Assembly: GCF_003731765.1 (NCBI RefSeq)
Contig: NZ_MOAL01000008.1
Coordinates: 496,001 to 560,000, forward strand
Length of the DNA stretch: 64,000 bases
Direction of reading: 5' to 3'
Source of the DNA: Pseudomonas chlororaphis
GTDB taxonomy: Bacteria; Pseudomonadota; Gammaproteobacteria; Pseudomonadales; Pseudomonadaceae
Each line of letters begins with the position of its first letter. Position 1 is the first letter of the stretch. Below, piece after piece: positions 45,362-53,691 of this stretch. A model generated the notes under the pieces. The model was not told where the DNA came from and made no database searches. It saw only the letters and a list, made by a program, of their open reading frames with translations. A program made the translations under genes and the position numbers.

Positions 45362-45377
45362 ATCAAAAGCCATGCCA
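45362..45377 (-). promoter_or_regulatory. sigma-54-type promoter candidate for hcp
   Basis: Read on the minus strand, TGGCATGGCTTTTGAT fits TGGCAC-N5-TTGC with the GG at -24 and a weaker GA at -12. It ends 68 bases from the hcp ATG. The -24 half overlaps an inverted repeat (atgcca...tggcat, 45372-45389). The activator encoded at 55139-56656 has a sigma-54 contact motif and is a plausible partner. Confidence 0.5.
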
Positions 45378-45463
45378 TTACATTGGCATCACTTATATTT
45401 CAATCACTTAGGCGTGTTTCCAGGGAGTTTCAGCGGATTTACCCGGCCTTGGCCGGTCAGCAT

Positions 45464-45503
45464 TGCGCAAGAAGTTGCGCAGTACTGCGCAACTTCTTGC
45501 GCA
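45464..45503. repeat. perfect 40-bp palindrome in the stk1-hcp gap
   Basis: Two 18-mers, TGCGCAAGAAGTTGCGCA and its reverse complement, flank a GTAC centre with no mismatch. Each 18-mer is itself a palindrome (TGCGCAA-GAAG-TTGCGCA). A third copy stands alone at 45569-45586. It lies about 170 bases upstream of hcp in the 360-base gap 45295-45654, where no gene is seen. It could be an operator array or a transcript hairpin. Confidence 0.85.
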
Positions 45504-45568
45504 CTCCCCCATAACCACCGAAGCACCTAGCCTCCAGAACCTTATCCACACACTTACCCACAACCCAC

Positions 45569-45586
45569 TGCGCAACTTCTTGCGCA
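45569..45586. repeat. third copy of the 18-bp element
   Basis: TGCGCAACTTCTTGCGCA, identical to the right arm of the 40-bp palindrome at 45464-45503. The two are separated by about 65 bases that contain ttatccacac, close to a DnaA-box word. Confidence 0.85.
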
Positions 45587-45654
45587 CTTGGCCAACCCCT
45601 CGGCCAAGGGGGCCAGCGCAGTGTTCTGTTCTTTTCTGTACCCGCCGCCCTGCC

Positions 45655-46710
45655 TCAGCCCCGCCGGCCAGGCCAGCAACGTCGCAACCACGACGGCGAC
45701 TCGGCCAGGGCCTCGCGCAACTCGCTGGCGCTGATGCGACGGTCTGCGGCATCGAACGCCAGGGCCGTGCGCAACACCGGCCAGAGGTGAGCCGGCAAAT
45801 GCTCGGGAGCCCGCAACTGACGGTCCAGGCGCTCGTCCCGGGCCTGGGTCGATGGCAGGCGCCGAAACGGGTGCTTGCCGCAGGCCAGTTCGTAGATCAC
45901 ACACGCCAGGGCATAGAGGTCCGCGGCGGCCGACAGCGGCGCCTGTTCCAGCAACTCAGGGGCGGCATAACTGGGGGTCCAGGCGTTGAAGCGCCCCCGG
46001 CTCAGGTGCGGCAGGCCGGCGAGCACGCCCTCCTCGGCCTGGCTCAGGCCGAAATCGAACAGCCGCACACCGTCTTCGCCAAGCATGACGTTGCTCGGCT
46101 TGAGGTCGCCGTGCAGCACCCCACGCCCATGGCTGTAGGCCAGGGCATCGAGCAGCGGCAGCAACACTTCCCGCAGTTGCTTCCAGGGCAATCCCAGAGG
46201 GTGCTCACACAGCCATTTGTCCAAGGTCGGCCCGTGCATCAGCTCCATGGTGATAAAGGCACGCTGACACTGGGTGTCCACCTCGAAGCTGTGCAAGCGC
46301 ACGATGTTGGGGTGGCTCAAACGCCGGGTCAGGGCGAACTCGCTGTAGAGCAAGGCGCTGGCGTCCGGCGATTGGCAAAACTCCTCGCCGAGCACCTTGA
46401 GCGCCACGTAGGGAGACGGGTCGCCGAACTGCTCGTGCAACAGGTCCCGCGCGCGGTAGACCACGCCCATGCCACCGGCGCCCAGCAGGCGTTCCAGGCG
46501 ATAACGCCCACCCAATACTTCGGGCAAGCCGCCAGCGGCCACCAGTGGCTTGGGCTTGGCCCGGCCCTTGGCACGTTGCCGGCCCTTGCCTTTGGTCGGT
46601 GAGGCCGGGCGCGGTGCGGCGTGGGCTTTGGCAAAGGCGAAATAGGTCAGGTTGTTGGCCTCTTCCTCGCTCAGCAGAATGCCCTCCAACCCAGCATTGA
46701 GTTCACTCAT
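45655..46710 (-). CDS. stk1: T6SS serine/threonine protein kinase (Stk1/PpkA type)
   Basis: This 351-residue Hanks-type kinase should phosphorylate the FHA protein or its partners to switch the T6SS on. It shows the glycine loop GAGGMG (about 77-82), the lysine in VALKVL (105), the catalytic loop HGDLKPSN (200-207) and DFG (219-221). The catalytic loop has HGD rather than HRD, as in non-RD kinases. No membrane helix is visible, unlike the long PpkA of HSI-1; the length fits Stk1 of HSI-2. It overlaps the phosphatase gene (ATGA). Confidence 0.93.
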   Translation of the reverse strand: MSELNAGLEGILLSEEEANNLTYFAFAKAHAAPRPASPTKGKGRQRAKGRAKPKPLVAAGGLPEVLGGRYRLERLLGAGGMGVVYRARDLLHEQFGDPSPYVALKVLGEEFCQSPDASALLYSEFALTRRLSHPNIVRLHSFEVDTQCQRAFITMELMHGPTLDKWLCEHPLGLPWKQLREVLLPLLDALAYSHGRGVLHGDLKPSNVMLGEDGVRLFDFGLSQAEEGVLAGLPHLSRGRFNAWTPSYAAPELLEQAPLSAAADLYALACVIYELACGKHPFRRLPSTQARDERLDRQLRAPEHLPAHLWPVLRTALAFDAADRRISASELREALAESPSWLRRCWPGRRG

Positions 46711-47435
46711 TGGCGTATCACCACCGCCGTCAGGTTATCCCGCGCGGCGCCGCTCAAGGCCCCGTCGAACAAGCGTTCCAGGGCCACCTGGGCATGCCCC
46801 AGGCTCAGGGCGCGGCCCAGGGCATCGCTGCTCAGGCCCTGGTACAGGCCGTCGCTGCACAGCAGGAAAACGTCCCCGGGGTACACCTCCAGCTCCAGCA
46901 CATCCAGGGTCAATTGCTCACAGGCCCCGACTGCCCGGGTCAGGGCGCTGGCGGCCGGGTGGGCACTGGCCTGCTCGGCACTCATCTGCTGCTCATCCAT
47001 CAGTTGCTGCTGCAGCGAATGGTCCTTGGACAGCTGGTACAAACGCTGCCCACGCCATAGATAACAGCGGCTGTCGCCGGCCCAGATACAGGCCCCGCGA
47101 TTGCCTTCCAGCAGCAGCGCCACCACGGTGCTGCCCATGATGCTGTCGCGCCGTTCAGCGGTGACCGTCAGCTCCTGGCCCAGGCGCCGGTTAAGCCAGT
47201 GCAGGCATTGGCGCAAGCCCTTGAGCCGTTCATCGAAACTGGCCTGGGGCGGCAACTCGGCAAGGCTGGCGACGATCAACTGGCTGGCCAGATCACCGGC
47301 ATGGTGCCCGCCCATGCCGTCCGCCACTGCCCACAGCCCTTGCTGTGGACAGTCGAGAAAGGCGTCCTCGTTGCGCGCCCGGACCTTGCCCGGGTCGGTG
47401 CGCGCTGCGCTGCGCCAGGGGTGGGTGCTCGCCAT
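46707..47435 (-). CDS. stp1: PP2C-family phosphatase of T6SS (Stp1/PppA type)
   Basis: This 242-residue PPM phosphatase should remove the phosphate placed by the neighbouring kinase. Metal-binding motifs are visible: RNEDAF (about 21-26), VADGMGGHHAG (37-47), GDSRCYLWR, LCSDGLYQGL and the final RDNLTAVVI. The ATG at 47435 overlaps the tssM stop (ATGA); a TTG one codon upstream is less likely. Confidence 0.94.
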   Translation of the reverse strand: MASTHPWRSAARTDPGKVRARNEDAFLDCPQQGLWAVADGMGGHHAGDLASQLIVASLAELPPQASFDERLKGLRQCLHWLNRRLGQELTVTAERRDSIMGSTVVALLLEGNRGACIWAGDSRCYLWRGQRLYQLSKDHSLQQQLMDEQQMSAEQASAHPAASALTRAVGACEQLTLDVLELEVYPGDVFLLCSDGLYQGLSSDALGRALSLGHAQVALERLFDGALSGAARDNLTAVVIRQ

Positions 47436-50400
47436 CAAAGCTGCACCGGCATGCGGAAGGTGCGCAACACGCCCATGTCGAACGGGTTCGGCGCACGCTG
47501 GCTGGTCAACAAGTAGTTGGCCCGCAGCCCGCCCAGGTCGGCCTTGAGCACCAGCACATCACGCCCGGTCAGGTACTCGGTCTGCATCAGGTCGAACAGT
47601 CGGAACAGCGACCAGGGCCCGGTGTTTTTCTCGATCCCGATCGGCCGCCCGGCCATCTTGTCCAGCACCAGGCTGGCGCGACCGTCCTCGGCATCCGTTG
47701 GCCATTTGAAGCTCATCGGCACGATCGGGCCGTGGCGGTAATCCAGCTGCTGGTTGCCGAAGCGGAACTCGGCCCGGCTCACCGACGAATCCAGGGTGTA
47801 GGGCTCAAGCCGGAATTGCAGTTGCGGCTCAGCCGGGTTCTCGGCGAAGAAGCTCTGGCGGATCTGCTGCATCGCCGCGATCTGCTCCAGGTAGATCTTC
47901 GACATCGGCAGGCTGTGGCCATCGACGCTGCGCAGCCGGTAACTGCCCGGGTCGCCGCTGACAAAGGGTCGCATGTAGGTGTCGAAAAAACGCTCGGCAA
48001 TGCCCTGGGCCTTGAAGAACTCGCGGAAGTCGCTGATGGCGACGTCGCTGGTGCTGTGGGCGGTGAACGGGTAGCGCTTGCTGATGGTCTTGTCGTAAAT
48101 GCTGTACAGCTCGCTCTGGTAACGCTGGTTGAGGTAGCGGTACGAATCGTCCAGCACCAGGCGCCAGGTGTCCTCGGCCAACAGGTTGAACCACACACCC
48201 ACCGGACGTGGCAGGCGCTGCGAGGCATTGCGCAGGTTGCTCAGGGCATCACGCTGGCCGCCCATGCGCGACTTGGCCATTTCAAAGGCCATTTGCTCCG
48301 GCTGCCCGGCCCGGGCCAGGCTGGCCAGTTGCAGTTGCAGGTCGTTGAGCGCCAGCAACACCGGGGTCAGGTCCGCCGCCGGCCCGTTGTTGTCATCCAG
48401 CAGGCGATGCAGGGGTTCGAAGCGCCGCTGCAAGGATTTCTTCGCCGTATCCGGCAGGTTCTTGGCCAGGGCTTCCTGGGCCTTGCCCGCCGCCACGGCC
48501 GCCACTTTGCCCAACGCCCCACCCTTCTCGGCAACTTTATCCACAACCGCGCCCAGTTCTTCCGTGCTCTCGGCAATCGCCTGGAAGCGCGTGTTCTCGC
48601 GCACTTCCACCAGCAGTTGGAGGATCGGCGAGTTGGCCGAGGTCAGGCCGGCGATCTGGTCCGCCCCTTCACCGGCATCGTTGAACGGCTGCAAGCCCAC
48701 CTGGCCGACGGCCTCGCTCCAGTAGTTGGCGTAGTCACGGAAATACAGCTGCTCCAGCTCCACCATCAAGCGTCGCAGGTCCATGTCACTGATGCCGTTG
48801 CCCTCCCCCAGCACCCAGTTGTCACGCAGCAGTTCGGTGACCAGCGCCGAGCCCTGGACCGAGAAATACTGCTGGTAACCCTGCTGGGTGTAAAAGCCCG
48901 GGATCACGTAATCCGCACCGACAAACAGCCCACCCTGGGGCCCCAAATGCTGGCTCAGGCGATAGTCCGGCAGGCTCCGCGCCTGCTCCCGCAGTACCCG
49001 ATACACCACGTTGGCCAACGATTCGCTGCGCAATACCTGACGCGCCTGAGTCACCAGCGCATCGTTGAGTGGGTAGCTGAACGGCAGCGCCAGCAAACGA
49101 TCCAGGTGGCTGTTCAGGCCATTTTGCACGGCGGTATTGCCGGCGTAGCGCCGTGACCAGTCACTGGCCACCCAATCCTTGAGCCAGGCGGCATCACGCC
49201 GGTCCTGCATGTTCAGCATCAGGTAGGCGCGCAAGCTGTTGAGCAGGCGCTCACGGTCCCGCAGGTTGGCGCGGATCTGCCCTTCGAGCATCTGCCCGAT
49301 GCGCGGCAACAACTGGGTGTCCAGCTCACGTTCGTAGGCGTTCAACAGCACCGGGTTGCTCGCCTCGCCCTGATACAGGCCGAAGCGCTCATGCCAGCCC
49401 ACATCGCCCTTGGGAGGGAATACCCGGGTGGCGGCAAAGCCACTGTCGAGGACCTTGAGCAAGGCCATCGAGTCGTCTCGTGGGCTCAGGGCGGCCCGTT
49501 GCTGGGACCAGGTCTGGGCCAGGGCACGGAGGTTTTCCAGGCGTTCGTAGTTGGCGGAAAAACCACCGGTCCAGAGCAGGCCAAACAGCCCCAGAACCGC
49601 CAGCGCCCCGACATACAACGCCCGCTGACCCCAATGGATACGGCTGCGTTCGCGCTTGTCCAGGCCGGCCAGGTCCGCCTCAGGGAAAATCACCCGGCTG
49701 AGCAAGTGATGAATGAAACGCGCCCGACCGCTGCGCAGGGTCGGCAAGATCCCAGCCGACAGCCCCAGGCTGGCGCCGATGCCCGCGGTGTCCTGATCGA
49801 GCCGTTCAGTCAGGTACGGCGCGCTGGTCAGGTAGAAGCCGCGTAGTTGGCTGGCACGCTGGTAGCGGTTGCCGGTGAAAGCCATGTCGACAAACAGGCA
49901 CAGCTGCTCGCCGATCCGCCCCAACTGATGCGGAAAATCGAGGATCCGACCCCGGCGCTGCGTGTCGCGCTCCTGGTGCATGCGCATGATCACCTGGCTG
50001 TTCAGGCGCCGCAGCAGGCCTTCGAACTCCTGGCGCAGCACGGCCACATCGGTGCCGCTCTGGTCCTTGCGGAAACTGCTGCCCAGGACCTGGTCGGTTT
50101 CTTCCCGGGTCAGTTGGTCGAAGAACTCGTCGAAGCCCAGCAGTTGGTCGGCCTTGCTCAGCACCAGGTACACCGGCACATCGACGTGCAGTTTCTGGTG
50201 AATATCCTGCAAGCGCGCACGCACCTGGCGGGCCAGGGTGTCGAGTTCCTGTTCGTTACCACCCTTGAGCAGGTCCAGGGGAATGCTCACCAGCACGCCA
50301 TTCAGCGGACGCCCGCGACGGCGCTTGCGCAGCAGGCCGAGCAAGGTGTTCCAGGCACTGCCGTCCACCTCGGTGTTGGGCTGGGTCAGGTAGCGGCCGG

Positions 50401-50962
50401 CGGTGTCGATGAGCACCGCGTGGTCGGCGAAATACCAATCGCAATGCCGGGTGCCGCTGGTGTCGCGGGTCAGCTTGCGCTCAATCTTGTTCAGGGGAAA
50501 TTCCAAGCCCGAGAAATCCAGCAGGCTGGTCTTGCCGCTGCCCTGGGGACCGATCACCAGGTACCAGGGCAAGTCGTTGCGCCAGCGCTCGCTGCGTCCG
50601 CGGTACAGGCTCGACGCCTTGAGGGTGCGCAGGGCGTCATTGAAGCGGCTGCGCAGTTCCTTGTGTTCCTCGTCGATCTGCTCTTCGCGACGCAGGCGTT
50701 CCTGGCCATCGTCGCTCTCTTCCACGGCTTTCTTGCGCACCCCGGAGCGCCAGCTGACAAACACCATGCTCAGGCCCCAGATCAGGAACAGCACGCTGAT
50801 GGTCAGCAAGCGCGCCACCGCGCTTTCCCAGAACTTGTTGTCATCGACCGCCAGCAACGGCCCGACGAACCACACCAGCAGCGCCACTACGAGTACCAGC
50901 AACAGGGTCCAGACCCAGGGCTTGCACAGGAAGTCCGCGGCTTTCTTGAAGAACTTTTTCAT
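47435..50962 (-). CDS. tssM: TssM/IcmF inner-membrane T6SS component
   Basis: This protein of 1175 residues is the large membrane-complex ATPase-like subunit. It has two N-terminal membrane helices (about 16-36 and 51-69), a cytoplasmic NTPase domain with Walker A GPQGSGKTSLL (138-148), a third helix (GALAVLGLFGLLWTGGF), and a long periplasmic part ending in the TssM C-terminal beta-domain that contacts TssJ. A GTG one codon upstream is possible; the ATG has aggga 7 bases upstream. It lies 14 bases after tssL. Confidence 0.96.
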   Translation of the reverse strand: MKKFFKKAADFLCKPWVWTLLLVLVVALLVWFVGPLLAVDDNKFWESAVARLLTISVLFLIWGLSMVFVSWRSGVRKKAVEESDDGQERLRREEQIDEEHKELRSRFNDALRTLKASSLYRGRSERWRNDLPWYLVIGPQGSGKTSLLDFSGLEFPLNKIERKLTRDTSGTRHCDWYFADHAVLIDTAGRYLTQPNTEVDGSAWNTLLGLLRKRRRGRPLNGVLVSIPLDLLKGGNEQELDTLARQVRARLQDIHQKLHVDVPVYLVLSKADQLLGFDEFFDQLTREETDQVLGSSFRKDQSGTDVAVLRQEFEGLLRRLNSQVIMRMHQERDTQRRGRILDFPHQLGRIGEQLCLFVDMAFTGNRYQRASQLRGFYLTSAPYLTERLDQDTAGIGASLGLSAGILPTLRSGRARFIHHLLSRVIFPEADLAGLDKRERSRIHWGQRALYVGALAVLGLFGLLWTGGFSANYERLENLRALAQTWSQQRAALSPRDDSMALLKVLDSGFAATRVFPPKGDVGWHERFGLYQGEASNPVLLNAYERELDTQLLPRIGQMLEGQIRANLRDRERLLNSLRAYLMLNMQDRRDAAWLKDWVASDWSRRYAGNTAVQNGLNSHLDRLLALPFSYPLNDALVTQARQVLRSESLANVVYRVLREQARSLPDYRLSQHLGPQGGLFVGADYVIPGFYTQQGYQQYFSVQGSALVTELLRDNWVLGEGNGISDMDLRRLMVELEQLYFRDYANYWSEAVGQVGLQPFNDAGEGADQIAGLTSANSPILQLLVEVRENTRFQAIAESTEELGAVVDKVAEKGGALGKVAAVAAGKAQEALAKNLPDTAKKSLQRRFEPLHRLLDDNNGPAADLTPVLLALNDLQLQLASLARAGQPEQMAFEMAKSRMGGQRDALSNLRNASQRLPRPVGVWFNLLAEDTWRLVLDDSYRYLNQRYQSELYSIYDKTISKRYPFTAHSTSDVAISDFREFFKAQGIAERFFDTYMRPFVSGDPGSYRLRSVDGHSLPMSKIYLEQIAAMQQIRQSFFAENPAEPQLQFRLEPYTLDSSVSRAEFRFGNQQLDYRHGPIVPMSFKWPTDAEDGRASLVLDKMAGRPIGIEKNTGPWSLFRLFDLMQTEYLTGRDVLVLKADLGGLRANYLLTSQRAPNPFDMGVLRTFRMPVQL

Positions 50963-50976
50963 CACACATCCCTGTA

Positions 50977-51846
50977 TTACGACTGCGGCCGGACCACGCC
51001 TGCATCAAGCGGCTGATAAGGTTGCAACACGGTTTCACGCTGCTCGCCCAGTACCCAGGCGAACCCCGAATACATCATCACCAGGCAGACCAGGGCGAAC
51101 AGCGCCACCATCCACCAGGGCACGATGCGCACCAGGCCATTGCGCTTGTGGCTGAGGCCTTCCCAGTTCGGTGACAGCTCGCGCGGCGCATCGCCACGCA
51201 ACTGCCGCACCTGCCGGTACAGCGCGTCACGGATGCCTTCCAGTTCGAGCATGCCGCGGGCCATGACCCGGTACTTGCCCTCGAACCCCAGGGACAGGCA
51301 CAGGTACATCAGTTCCAGCATCGGCAGGTGCTTGACCGGGTTCTTCGACAGCCGATCCAACAGCTGGAAGAACTTCTCGCCACCGAAGGTCTCGTTGTGG
51401 AAGCTGCTCAGCAGGCTCATCTGCGACCACTCGCTTTCATTGCCCCAAGGCGTGGTCACCAGGGCTTCGTCAAGCACCGAGCAGAGCACGTAGCGCGCGG
51501 TCATCACCTGGCTGCTTTCGGCACCGTTGTGCAGCGCCCGTGCCTCGAACATTTTCAACCCGGCGGTCAGCCGCTCGTTCAACGCGTAGAGGTCTTCGCG
51601 GGTCTCGCTGTGCTTGAGCCGCACCACCTCCGACAACAGCTCGGAAGCGGCCGCCACCAGGGCGTTGAGGCTGATATTGATGGCTTCGGCCGGCCCCAGG
51701 CGGGCGGCGTAGATCATCCGTTCTTCCAACTGTTCGAAGCGCGGTGGCGCGGCGAAATCCGTCAGCGGGCTCTGTGCCGGGCCGTGCCCCTGGCGATCGA
51801 GAAGGACGGTCTTGTCATCCTGCTGGTGTTCCATGTCCTTGATCAT
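50977..51846 (-). CDS. tssL: TssL/DotU inner-membrane T6SS component
   Basis: This 289-residue DotU-type protein has a cytoplasmic helical domain (LNALVAAASELLSEVVRLK; LCSVLDEALVTTPWGNESEW; KHLPMLELMYLCLSLGFEG) and a single C-terminal membrane helix (MVALFALVCLVMMYSGFAW). No OmpA/peptidoglycan-binding domain is fused. The ATG at 51846 has aaggaa 9 bases upstream. It forms the trans-envelope complex with TssM and TssJ. Confidence 0.96.
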   Translation of the reverse strand: MIKDMEHQQDDKTVLLDRQGHGPAQSPLTDFAAPPRFEQLEERMIYAARLGPAEAINISLNALVAAASELLSEVVRLKHSETREDLYALNERLTAGLKMFEARALHNGAESSQVMTARYVLCSVLDEALVTTPWGNESEWSQMSLLSSFHNETFGGEKFFQLLDRLSKNPVKHLPMLELMYLCLSLGFEGKYRVMARGMLELEGIRDALYRQVRQLRGDAPRELSPNWEGLSHKRNGLVRIVPWWMVALFALVCLVMMYSGFAWVLGEQRETVLQPYQPLDAGVVRPQS

Positions 51847-51851
51847 TGGGG

Positions 51852-53183
51852 TCAGTTCCTTATGGCCCAGAATTTCAGTTCAAGCTCGGAGAATTCGCCG
51901 GACACGTGGAAGGCGAAACCACCGGAACGCTCCAGTTGTTCCTGGTCCTCGGCATTGAATTCGAGGATGAAATAGGTCTTGTTGGAGTGGAACGGAATCT
52001 GCCGCGGTGCCACCGGCAGCGGTTTGACCTTGATCCCCGGCAGGTGCAGGTTGACCAGTTGGCGGATGCGCTCCACCGGGCCGACTTTCAGGTGCGCCGG
52101 CAGGCGCTGGCGCAGTTCCTCGGAGTCGCAGTTGGCGCTGGCCGCCAGCACGAACGACGCTGACTCAAGCAGTTTGTGATCGTGCAGCGGCGCCACCAAG
52201 ATCCCGTACTGGCGAGTCTGCAGGGCCAGTTCCATGGCGTGTTGCTCCAGCACCATGGACAGCACCTGGCGAATCGCGTCCATCAGTTTGCGAAAGCTCG
52301 CGCCCTGGTCGCTGTGCTGGTAACGGCTGTCCAGGCGCGGACGTTTGCTATCGCTGGCGAAGGTCGCCAGATCGCCGAGCATGGTCAGCAGGATGCGGTA
52401 CAGCTCTTCGGGGTGAACCTGGTCCAGGCCCAGGTAGTGACGCAGCAACAGCTCGGTGCGGTTGATCAGTTGCAGCATCATGAAGTCTCCGACCTCGGCG
52501 CCACCGACCTTGCCGTTGGAGCGAATGCGCTCGGCAATGGTGTCGCCTCGGTGGCCGAGCATGCTGATCACTTCCTTGAGGCACGACAGCAGGTAGCCGG
52601 AGCCATGGGTGTGGATGAAGGTCGGCACAAAGTCGCCGTCCAGGCTGATGACCCCGTCCGGCGTGGTGTCGAGGACCTCACACAGTTTGAGCTTCACATA
52701 GGCCTGGTCACTCTGTTGCTCACCCAACAGCAGGCGGAAGTCCGGGCGGCCACAACTGAGCTGGCTGCTGGAGTCGTCACCGGCGTTGGAGTCGCTGATC
52801 TCCGTTTCATACACCGTGTAGCGGGCCAGCACGTCGGACTGCTCCGGGCGACGCGACTCGATGTGGTTGCCGGTGACCAAGGGCAAGGCCAGGTAGATCG
52901 GGGTGTTGCCGGTGTTCGGCGGGATGTCCAGGGCCAGCGGCTCGATGTTGCCGCCCAGTTCGAACAGGCTGCCATCGGGCAGTACCCCGGACGCCTGGCT
53001 GATCACCAGCTTGCCCATGTTGAGGAATTGCTGGTCGATCTCCAGGCCCAGGAACCCCCAGTTGTAGCTGCCCAGCAACTGGGTGCGGGTCTTCATCTGG
53101 TAGTCGTAGTAGCGGTCGTTGTGCTGGAAGTGCTGCGGGCGCAGGAGCATGCCTTCCTGCCAGATGATTTTATGCACGTTCAT
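51852..53183 (-). CDS. tssK: TssK baseplate adaptor
   Basis: This 443-residue TssK links the baseplate to the membrane complex. It begins MNVHKIIWQEGMLLRPQHFQ, the strongest family signature, and retains HSNKTYFILEF near the C-terminus. It overlaps the tssJ stop by 4 bases. Confidence 0.96.
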   Translation of the reverse strand: MNVHKIIWQEGMLLRPQHFQHNDRYYDYQMKTRTQLLGSYNWGFLGLEIDQQFLNMGKLVISQASGVLPDGSLFELGGNIEPLALDIPPNTGNTPIYLALPLVTGNHIESRRPEQSDVLARYTVYETEISDSNAGDDSSSQLSCGRPDFRLLLGEQQSDQAYVKLKLCEVLDTTPDGVISLDGDFVPTFIHTHGSGYLLSCLKEVISMLGHRGDTIAERIRSNGKVGGAEVGDFMMLQLINRTELLLRHYLGLDQVHPEELYRILLTMLGDLATFASDSKRPRLDSRYQHSDQGASFRKLMDAIRQVLSMVLEQHAMELALQTRQYGILVAPLHDHKLLESASFVLAASANCDSEELRQRLPAHLKVGPVERIRQLVNLHLPGIKVKPLPVAPRQIPFHSNKTYFILEFNAEDQEQLERSGGFAFHVSGEFSELELKFWAIRN

Positions 53184-53686
53184 GAAGGGTCATCCGCCTT
53201 GGCCAGGGTTGCGTGGGTGTTGCGGATGCCGGTCTGGTCCAGGGTCAGGTCGACGTTGTTCTGCTCCACCGGGGTGATCTGCAGCACGTAACGCCATTGG
53301 GTCTGTTCCAGGTCGCGGTACGCCGCGAGTACGCCGACGAAGCGGCTGCCGTCAGCGATGCTGAGCTTGAGGTCGAGGGTCTCGCCAGGGCGCAGTTCCA
53401 GCTCTTCACTGACCACCAGGTCCGGGGACAGGGACTCTTTGGCACGCTCGTAGAGGCTGAAGAAATCGGCATTTTCAAAGGCCACCGGGTGCTTGAGCTC
53501 AACCAGCCGCACCACGATCGGCGAGGGCCGACCGTTGAGGTCCAGGTTGAGCTGCTCACCGCCGGTCAGGCGCAGGTTGAGCTTGGTCATGGTCGAGTAA
53601 GGCGACATGGCGACGCAGCCAGGCAGCAGCACCAGGACAATCAGCGCTGACAGCGCCTTGAACAGCAGGGTCGAGCGGCGGGACAT
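53180..53686 (-). CDS. tssJ: TssJ outer-membrane lipoprotein
   Basis: This 168-residue lipoprotein has a signal peptide with lipobox LLPGC (Cys24) and a transthyretin-like beta domain (LNLDLNGRPSPIVVRLVELK; ELELRPGETLDLKLSIADGS). The ATG at 53686 is chosen because aagga stands 8 bases upstream; the ATG 3 codons earlier has none. It anchors TssM to the outer membrane. Confidence 0.93.
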   Translation of the reverse strand: MSRRSTLLFKALSALIVLVLLPGCVAMSPYSTMTKLNLRLTGGEQLNLDLNGRPSPIVVRLVELKHPVAFENADFFSLYERAKESLSPDLVVSEELELRPGETLDLKLSIADGSRFVGVLAAYRDLEQTQWRYVLQITPVEQNNVDLTLDQTGIRNTHATLAKADDPS

Positions 53687-53691
53687 GAAGG

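Noticed and set aside
45463..45752. Frames crossing the 40-bp palindrome on both strands
   Set aside because: They arise from the inverted repeats and stk1 antisense; no ribosome site or homology.
47345..49156. 603-codon plus-strand frame opposite tssM
   Set aside because: Shadow frame; composition is an antisense artefact of the tssM codons.
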